Below are positions 57,057 to 64,000 of a DNA stretch of 64,000 nt, piece by piece. The first letter of the stretch is position 1, and every line of letters begins with the position of its first letter. This DNA is from Platanthera guangdongensis (taxonomy: Eukaryota > Streptophyta > Magnoliopsida > Asparagales > Orchidaceae): the NCBI GenBank assembly GCA_039583875.1, contig CM077157.1, positions 76,694,346 through 76,758,345 on the forward strand, in the 5' to 3' direction. The translations under genes and the position numbers were made by a program. The notes under the pieces are model-generated. The model made no database searches. It was given only the letters and a program-made list of their open reading frames with translations, and had not been told where the DNA came from.

Positions 57057-58660
57057 TGTTGGAACACCCTATTACTAATTTGGGTCAGGATCACTATGTC
57101 TCTAGGATTCTATGTTTTGACCTTCTGTATAGATTATAGGTCAATTAGAATTGAGTCTAAGGGATCAGGAGTCTAGGTTTGGAAGCTGCCCTGAAGACCC
57201 AAGTTTTTCTGGAGACTAAGTCCAAATCGTCGAGCTCAGCACAACGTTTCGTCGAACTCCGGTCGACGATCGTCTAGCTCAACCTTGGCAGATCGTCGAG
57301 CTCCATTCGACGATCGCTGAGCTCAAGCCTCAAAATATCGTCGAGCTCTGGTCGACGATCGCTGAGCTCAACTTCTCAATATCGTCGAGCTCCATTCGAC
57401 GATCGCTGAGCTCAGGTCGACGATTTTCGCTCTGCACTGGATCCTTATCTCTGAGCTCAGTTCGACGATCTTTGAGCTCAGATCGACGATTTTCTGCTGC
57501 TTACATCTTTCTTTTTCGCTGAGCTCAGCTCGACGATAGCAGAGCTCAGTTCGACGATTTCAGTTGACCTTCAGAATTCTAATTCAAAATCAGATAGAAG
57601 TTATTCTGCATTTAAGACAGAAGATCTGCCAGCCGTTTTCATTTACTTCTGGAGCAAGTTTCAAGGGATTTTCTAAGGAACAAATCAGTGGACTTTCCTT
57701 CAGAACATATTATACAATTAAGGCTGTAATTAATTCAGACCAACGGCTATCTTTGACAGAGCAACTTTCCTATTGAGACTCAGAGAATAAAAGATAGAAT
57801 GTTTTTGAATCAGACAGAAGACAGACAAGAATAAGAGAATAGAGAAAGACAAGTAGAGGACACCTCTCTATACACAGGGACTCTCTCAATCTTCTGTCAA
57901 CAAGAATTCAGAAGAACACTCATCAAAAAGAGATCAAGCTTTCAAACATTCTTTAGATCTCTTCAGCTCTCAAGTGTTCAAGGCCAACATCATCTCAAGA
58001 CTCCAGACACTCAACATTTCAGCTTGCTGAAATCATCATCTGCTGGAGATCTATTTTTGAAGGCCTATCACCCTCAGCAAAGCTCATCTTCCTGAAGTTT
58101 TCAAGGACTCAGGGGGAGCTTTGACAACATCACTGAATCCACATAGTCTTCTCAGTTGCTTGAGAAAGAGAAGACTGCCATAACTCTCTCACCCCCAATC
58201 TGTAAAGGGTTTTTCAAACTCCCTTCAAAAGTTTGAATCTGGTTTTTGAGCACCTTGTCAAAAGCTCATTGGTGGCAAGACACCTGATCAAAAAATCTGT
58301 TTTGGTTTTTGAGCACCTTATCAAAAGCTCATTGGTGCCCAGGACACCTGATCAACTCATCCTGCAGTGGATTCCTACCTAGGGTGGTAGAAGAGTGGAT
58401 GTACCCAAGTTGGGGAACCACTATATTTCCTTGTGTCATCTGGTTGTGCATGTTTTCTTTTTGTTTCTGGCCTAGATTTTCTTGTGCTTAGTTTCTGCAT
58501 AGATTAGATTTGTGGTTAATTTTACCTCTGCTTCCCTGCTTACACTCATTACAGCAATTGTTGTAAAGCTTTGCAAAAAGTTTTCTTTGTGTTTTCAAAA
58601 AGCACCATATACTCTATTCACCCCCCCTTTAGAGTATATCAGATCTAGTTTCCCCTTTCA
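57057..58660 (+). repeat. 3' LTR of element E (1604 bp)
   Basis: Copy of 46429-48031 at offset 10628 (10629 after the extra A near 58290). The palindrome array is at about 57230-57560. Confidence 0.95.
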
Positions 58661-58665
58661 TCACT

Positions 58666-59017
58666 GTTTAGAGAAGAGAGAAAGTCAGCCAATGGAAAGG
58701 CCAACCCCGATCTTCTTATTCTATATAAGTCAAAAAGGGGGAGAGAAGAGAGAAGGTCCTAGCAATAGGGAGACATAGCAAGTGGCAGAGATGACAAAGA
58801 GAAAAGAGAGACATGTGGCACTCAAGTAAGGACAAATACCTTGCAGCAAAATAGGGGGACTAAGTGATGCTCAACATACAGGCAGGACATGAGGTACATT
58901 TACTTACAGCTTTTTAGAATTTCAATATTTATTTTGTTGTATAGGTTGTGTGTGTCAATGTCCAAGGAAAGAAAACATTTTTGATAAGGGTTTTGACCTC
59001 TTCAAATAGGGGGAGAT
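58666..59017 (+). other. 3' internal region of element F, after E
   Basis: Purine-rich, gene-free continuation of F ending in AATAGGGGGAGAT. Contains several AGGGGGAG-like blocks, typical of SIRE-type 3' ends. Confidence 0.65.
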
Positions 59018-60259
59018 TGTTGGGTCCATTATTCCCAATGTCCTGGATTTGTGAGAAGTCAATAGGTCAATGTCACACACATCAACAGTATTTGATGTGC
59101 ATTTGAGTTCTTGATTGCAGGTCAGTCCATATCACATTGATTGGACATGTGGACACAATAAGTCGTTGCTGGACATAGCAAAAAATGACTAAGTCCACGG
59201 GCGTTGAGTGGAGCAAGCTCAATCAACGCCAGAGGTACGGATTCAATATTGTCTAATAGAAATTTGCCTAAGTCCAAAAGCGTTGAGTGAGGACAGCTCA
59301 CTTAATGCCATATAACATATAGCATTGAGTATATGAGCCTAATTGAAAGATATCCAAAAATTTGGCTAAGTACAAAAGCGTTGAGTGTAGTCTACTCACT
59401 CAACAACATAAAACATATAGCATTGAGTATATCTCAGCCTAATTGAAAGATAGCCAAAAATTTGGCTAAGTACAAAAGTGTTGTTGAGTGCAATCTACTC
59501 ACTCAACGTCATATATCTTATAGCGTTGAGTCTATCTCAGCCTAACTGGAAGATAGCCAAAAATTTGGCTAAGTACAAAAGCATTGAGTGTAGTCTACTA
59601 ACTCAACGCCATACAGCAAAAAGGCTGTGAGTCTGGTTGAGTCAGTCTAAGCCTAGAGAAATGGTGGTCTCAGCAAAACTGCTGAGATAGGAGTTAGTCT
59701 CAACACTACCGCTGAGATAAGTGTTGGTCTCAGCACAACCGCTGAGACAAGTGTTATTCTTAGCACCACCGCTGAGACAAGTGTTGGTCTCAGCACAACC
59801 GCTGAGACAAGTGTTTGTCTCAGCTGAGAACAAGAAAGCGCTGAGACAGTTAAACAGAAAATTAGCTAAGACAAAAAACATTGAGTGAAACATGCTCACT
59901 TAACGCTCTCAATGCCTAAGTTGCAGAAAACGTTTCTAAGGCAAAAAGGGGACTTTTTCTCAAGAGTCAAAGTCAGGGCTGAATCACCTCAGCCCAGGAA
60001 AGGAAGAAGAGGCAGAGCTATCCTAGTCTGCAAAGTTAGACCTGAGATTTTCTCAGCTCAAGTAGCAGCAATTAGTTGCAGTAACTTTACTGACCAGTAG
60101 GTCGAATCCCTGGTGCTGTGAAGGAGTAGTTAGGGCTGAGCTTCAGGCTCAGTTCAGGAAAAGTCAGAGCTTTGCTCTGCAAGTCACTTCCATCTCAAGT
60201 AATTACTTGTTGTTGTGTTAGTAGTTAAGACGAAGTATTTCTTAGTTTAGTGAAGGTAG
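59018..60259 (+). repeat. 3' LTR of element F with two kinds of palindrome array
   Basis: Starts TGTTGGGTCC. A repeat of about 100 bp (AGCCTAATTGAAAGATA... at about 59336, 59437, 59537) carries GTTGAGTG...CACTCAAC dyads. A 30-bp periodic array at 59667-59830 carries GTCTCAGC-N6-GCTGAGAC dyads. The usual CACCCCCC end motif was not found, so the right end is uncertain. Confidence 0.65.
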
Positions 60260-61240
60260 TGTTGAAATCGGAAATCCGGTCTCCTATGGAGTTCGACCCT
60301 TGGGGAAGGGGTGGTCTCGCGCCTACTTCGCTCCTGCAAGAAAAACAACAAAGAAGGCAAGGTGAAATAGACCCAAGGGCTCGGCAGGGAGGTCCCACCA
60401 CAAGCCCGGAAGATCTCTGAGTGCTTCCCCTCCTTAGCCAGAAGCCGAGCTATGGTACCCTCAGAAAACACTTGAAAACAGGAGCAGGGAGGCACTTAAG
60501 GCGTGCCTTCTGAAGTACCCCTTGGGTCTTATTTATAGTTTTTGGAATCTGAACTGCCAATAACCAAAAGAACTGACCTGAAAATACCAAAAAGCCCCTG
60601 GTTGGGCCTGCGAACAGCCAAACTCCGCGGTTCTGAACAGCTATGCGCAGTCCAACCTAGTCTGCCAACAGCGTGGCTCCGCTGTTCTGAGAAGCTATTC
60701 GCACCCATGGAGAGTCAGCTCGCCTTCAATCCCTCTCCGTGGGAGGCGGGCACGACCTGGCTCCAGCGGCCCGCCTATGCTTCCTGCGCGAGCACGAGCC
60801 GGACCGCCGCGACCCGCCAGTCCTCTGCCGGGGCGGATAGGCGACCAGGTCGCGTGTAGGGGCAGGCTGGTGGCCATCGCGACCCCCTGATCAGCTCGCT
60901 AGTCACGGGTTGTCGAGCCCATCCGCTTGTACTGGTGCGACGAAGGGCACCCCCCCGCTTTGGTCGGCGATTTATCTGAGCGAGCGGGAGAGTAGGGGAG
61001 CCGTCTCGCCCGGCTCGCTCGCCTAAAATGAGCTGGAGCGGTCCAGCCCCTCTGCCGCATGTCTGCTTGCTGCTTGGGTGCGGGTCGCGGGGTTAGATCC
61101 GCTCGACGAACACGAGGTTGTACACAATCCCCGCTCTTTTTGAGCTTGATACAAGCTCGGAAAGAATCATCCAACCCGCGTGTTCGGCGAGTACTGTGCT
61201 GAGCTGGCAGGGAATCTTCTGGTGGGGCCCCACTGTTCGG
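60260..61240. other. GC-rich stretch with a minus-strand promoter-like site
   Basis: Composition changes sharply to GC-rich. On the minus strand CTATAAATAAG (about 60528-60538) precedes a leader with a splice-acceptor-like TTTTTCTTGCAG near 60330. This may be an LTR or leader of another element, but I could not find a second copy. Open frames here are unconvincing. Confidence 0.35.
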
Positions 61241-61241
61241 C

Positions 61242-61252
61242 TATAAATATAC
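61242..61252 (+). promoter_or_regulatory. TATA box of GC-rich unit 1
   Basis: CTATAAATATA, 75 bases before an ATG at 61327; a G-run (61262-61279) lies between them. Confidence 0.5.
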
Positions 61253-61326
61253 CGTTGAGCCCAGGGGGGGGGGTGGGGGGGCTCCCCAGACCCCCTCATT
61301 TTTCTTGAATAGACTGCAGTTTCTCG

Positions 61327-62303
61327 ATGCCGGTCAGCGAAGAGGTGCGAGCTCGCCTGGCGGCTGCGGGCCAGAAGACTCGGGTGGAGGCCCTCGAGGC
61401 CGCCCCTTGGCTAGCACGTGGGTCTCCCGGCCCTTTCTTTAGGCCGACGAAGGGAAAGATTGTTAGGCGGTCTCCGGCGAGCGCCTTCCCGGGCTCCAGC
61501 TCGGCGGCGGGTGTTGAGGTCGCTTCTAGGGTATGTGACGTTCTTCTTCGGTTTACTGTTGCATTTCTGATCTCTGTCTTGCAGGCAATACCTTGTGGAG
61601 ATGTGGGAAACAGGGGGGGGGAGGATCGCCCCCCTCCCTTGTCGTCTGAGTGGGTTGCTAGTCCCCCAGGTCTGGACCGCCCACCTCCAGAAACCTCTCG
61701 CTCGCCGGGTCCCCACGGACTGGGAAAATCTCTTGAGGCCCTCGAGGGAGAAGCCTTTCAGGGGCGGCCGGGCTCCTCTCGTCCATCCATAGGCGTGGAC
61801 GACGTGCCAACCCCTGGTATGCTTGTAATCACCGTTGGCTTTGTTCATGCTCGCTCCTTCTGAATCGCCCTTTTGTAGGCTACAACATGGTCTCCTTCGA
61901 AACTGAGATGAGCGAAGGGTATTCGCCTCCGCCCGACGTGGACAGTGTTTCCGATTACCTGGGCGACCCGACCGATGCGGTGGGGATGAAGAGGCAGGTG
62001 ATGCGGCTGTTCCAAAAGCACACGCTGCTGCTCTAGGAGCTCGTGAAGAGGGCCGATCAAGACAAGTCCGACACCGAGGCTCAGCTCGCGGCCTTGGAGG
62101 GAGCCCCGCGCGCGGCAGAAGGTGGCGATGTTACTTCACCGGGCATGCACATTACGCGAGCCGAGGAGCATCTTAGGAATGCCTCGGAGCAATTCGGCCT
62201 GGCTCAGCAGGAGCTGGTGGCGGTGCGCGATTGCCACTACCCTCGCGTGCCGCCGCGATCGGGAATGCAGCGGCGGGGCAGGTGGAAGTGCATCCAGTAC
62301 TGA
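61327..62303 (+). pseudogene. GC-rich unit 1: three-exon gene-like unit, nonsense codon, coiled-coil C-terminus
   Basis: Predicted exons are 61327-61530, 61585-61816 and 61879-62303, with GT...AG borders (AGG|GTATGT, CTG|GTATGC; TTGCAG, TTTGTAG) that keep one frame. A TAG at 62034-62036 interrupts it; the frame then continues (VKRADQDKSDTEAQLAALEG...EEHLRNASEQ) to TGA at 62301-62303. The C-terminal part looks like a coiled coil of the type found behind PF04195-like domains, but the N-terminal domain is not recognised. Probably a decayed relative of the following gene. Confidence 0.45.
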
Positions 62304-62715
62304 TCCAGCCTTAAGCCTCCCCGCCGGCGGGACGTCGCCGGGTTGCTATTATTCCAAAGTTATCCTGTACCTGTAGCGATTCACAACTCTTTTTGCCCGC
62401 GTATGGGCCTAATTTTTGCTGCTGATGTGTATTGAAATTACCATGTTATTGCTTTCGTTCTCTGTGGAGCGGGTCAGGGAAAGGATTCGCTCTACCCGTC
62501 CTGCCGATCGTGGCGAGGGCGAGCCGAGGGGCTCGCCAGCCGGGAGTTTCCCGACTCGCGCGGAATCCCGGGCGGGTGCGGGCCGAGACTCGCCTGCTCA
62601 AGTCTTGCGCGGATGCGGCCGGGCGAGAACCGCGCCTGATCGGCCTTGGCGGTGCGGTTGCACGCTGGGAAGTCGAACCGTCGGGCTGATTTTTGCTATA
62701 CGCACCCCTTCATTC
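62304..62715. other. Intergenic GC-rich spacer between the two units
   Basis: Contains a possible 3' end of unit 1 (T-rich 62385-62460) and a GC-rich upstream region of unit 2. No supported gene. Confidence 0.4.
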
Positions 62716-62756
62716 GGCGGGAACTTTCCCGCCCTTTCTCTCCCCCTATAAATAGG
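62716..62756 (+). promoter_or_regulatory. Promoter of unit 2: inverted E2F-type sites and TATA box
   Basis: GGCGGGAAC then TTTCCCGCC (62716-62733) form two E2F-type sites (TTTSSCGC) facing each other, 13 bases before CTATAAATAGG (62746-62756). Such sites drive S-phase expression in plants. Confidence 0.6.
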
Positions 62757-62877
62757 CCTTGCCGGTTCTTATTCTTTCACCGGTTCAAAACACTCTCCCG
62801 CTTCCTGCTCTCCGCGAAGCTCGGCTCGTGCTCGCCTTCTGGATCTGTCTCGCACGATTGGCGGCAATTCGGCGGAA

Positions 62878-64000
62878 ATGGGCGGTGGCGGCGGCGATGG
62901 GGACGGTCGAAGCAAGTGTACCTGGACCTTCTCAGAGCACGATTTCCCTCACGCCGTCATCTCGGAACGCGAGTACCTGGATGCTCTTGGCGACCACGTC
63001 CCGCCGGGTTTTTCGGCGAGACGGCCCGGGGAAGCAGAGAAGATCAACGATTTATCCAGGGATGAGCTCGCCATACCCCTGGCTCACTTTGAGGTGGGCC
63101 TGCGACTTCCCCTGTGGCCCGAGGTACGCCAAGTGTTGAAGTACTTCGGGGTCGTCCTAGGTCAGATGACCCCGAACTCCATAGCCATTATGGTGGGGTT
63201 CGCCTGCTTTTTGCGAGAGGAGCGAGTTGAGTTTAGTCTCGCCATTTTTCGGAAGCTATTCTCCTTCCGGGCGAACCGGGATGGTACCGGCTACTTCTCC
63301 AGCGCCCACCTTAAGGTGTGGGAGACAGTAAATAAGAGTCATAACTGGCTCAAAAAGTTCCTGTTCGTCAAAGGGGACTTCGGCAACGTCCCCTTCTCGT
63401 CGGTGCAGCTCAGCGAGGCGAGTTACCGTCCGCCCAGCCTAGGGGGCCACAAGGCCGACTTGTGCGGGTTATTCGCTGGGAAGAACTTCGAGGTCGCGTA
63501 TCTGCGCCGCCATCTTGATGACCTCGCCGCCGTCCCACCAGGGGGAGGTTTGCCGCTTGCCACTGCTCTGCCTTACCCTTTTCTTCTCTGTCTCATCCCC
63601 TCTTCTTGGCAGGCGAGCAGGACATCCCTCTTCATCCCCCCTACGAGAGCGCTCGGATTGCCCCCGGGGTTCTCGCCCGAGCACAGGCCGCGGACGCCGC
63701 TCAGTGCGACCCCCCGTCGGTCCCGGCCAAGAAGCGGCCGGGCGACGGACAACCCACTCCTCCGCCGAAAGTGGCGAAGACTTCGGGTCGGCAACCCGCT
63801 GTGAGCCAAAGGAAAGGCAAGGCCCCGACAGATCTGCCGACCGAGGGCTCCCCTCCCGTGGTCACTTCGACCAGCGACATTCCCGCCGGAGAGGCGGGTA
63901 CTTCGGGGCCGCCAGACGGGTCGCAAGCCGCCGCGAAGCCGGTGTCGAGAGGTCATCGCAACTTCGGCTACGGCGAGAAATACTTGGACGAGCTTGGCGT
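62878..64000 (+). CDS. PF04195-like 'putative gypsy type transposon' protein, two exons, runs off window
   Basis: Exon 1 (62878-63547) starts MGGGGGDGDG and contains a domain resembling the PF04195 family (LAHFEVGLRLPLWPEVRQVL, GQMTPNSIAIMVGFACF, YFSSAHLKVWETV). An intron of 65 bp (63548-63612, G|GTTTGCC...TTGGCAG) is predicted. Exon 2 stays open from 63613 to the window end (387 bases), rich in Pro, Ala and Lys, like the linker after this domain. ATG is 131 bases after the TATA box. Such proteins accompany some plant gypsy and other transposons; their biochemical role is unknown to me. The family call is from motif memory, not a search. Confidence 0.6.

Larger units (their letters stand above)
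46429..58660 (+). mobile_element. Element E: complete Ty1/copia SIRE-like element with a third ORF
   Basis: 12,232 bp, TSD TCACT at 46424-46428 and 58661-58665. LTRs 46429-48031 and 57057-58660 differ by a handful of changes seen by eye (one inserted A near 58290, A/G near 47840 and two near 47925). Primer site, gag, pol, a 490-bp spacer, a 999-codon ORF and a polypurine tract are all present. All three long frames are open, so the copy is young. Confidence 0.95.
43931..60259 (+). mobile_element. Element F: decayed copia (SIRE-like) element, interrupted by E
   Basis: Pol from integrase to RNase H (43977-46322), 3' internal region (46323-46428 and 58666-59017), purine tract AATAGGGGGAGAT and an LTR starting TGTTGGGTCC at 59018. 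The gag-protease half is missing. E inserted at 46428 with duplication of TCACT. The LTR's right end is unclear; I stop at the GC-rich change near 60259. Confidence 0.75.

Noticed and set aside
60247..60495. Minus-strand 82-codon ORF in the GC-rich segment
   Set aside because: It crosses a likely splice acceptor and matches no family I recognise.

Overview
The window is plant nuclear DNA, and almost all of it is LTR retrotransposon sequence stacked element inside element. The evidence is Ty3/gypsy polyproteins with a C-terminal chromodomain-like segment (Tekay/Del-like chromoviruses), Ty1/copia elements with a third ORF (SIRE/Maximus-like), initiator-tRNA-Met primer sites, and a captured fragment of a plant PRP40-type splicing-factor gene. 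No intact host gene, tRNA, rRNA or CRISPR array was found. The species cannot be named from the sequence; a large, repeat-rich angiosperm genome is likely.

Layout. (1) 1-8893: gypsy element A, minus strand, with 2.6-kb LTRs; its 3' LTR runs off the left edge. A sits in the gag gene of (2) element B, an older plus-strand relative at 8894-36446. B is also broken by a 1-kb insert carrying three exons of a PRP40-like gene (11165-12214) and by (3) element D (minus strand, 14047-35788, target duplication TGTGT), which lies in B's 3' LTR. D's own 3' LTR is split by (4) element C (minus strand, 14575-26444, target duplication GCAGG). C has nearly identical 3487-bp LTRs and open gag and pol frames, and is the youngest insertion. 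(5) B itself abuts the 3' end and LTR of a copia element K (36447-38040). K adjoins a gypsy RT/RNase H scrap L (38057-38740). (6) 39574-43930: an AT-rich copia LTR G (minus strand) and its presumed internal region, with a broken third ORF that has its own TATA box and leader intron. (7) A decayed plus-strand copia element F (43931-60259) is interrupted by element E (46429-58660, target duplication TCACT). E is a complete copia element with open gag, pol and a 999-codon third ORF. (8) 60260-64000: a GC-rich segment with two gene-like units. The second has a 'putative gypsy type transposon' (PF04195-like) domain, a TATA box and an inverted pair of E2F-type sites.

How the parts work together. 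In C and D the Gag N-terminus appears to be encoded inside the LTR (MPPRRTTR and MAPKRSSR). It is joined to the gag body by a leader intron spanning the rest of the LTR and the primer-binding site. A second short intron at one conserved position, a glycine codon just before the protease, separates gag from pol in A, B, C and D. Together these suggest that splicing, not frameshifting or stop suppression, sets the Gag to Gag-Pol ratio. A second theme is palindromes. Most LTR families here carry arrays of short inverted repeats in U3. In several arrays the two arms of a unit change together, and one unit, TCGTCGA-N7-TCGACGA, is shared by the copia element E and the gypsy elements A and C. Two gypsy families also carry leader hairpins with different stems but a common GTATGGG loop.
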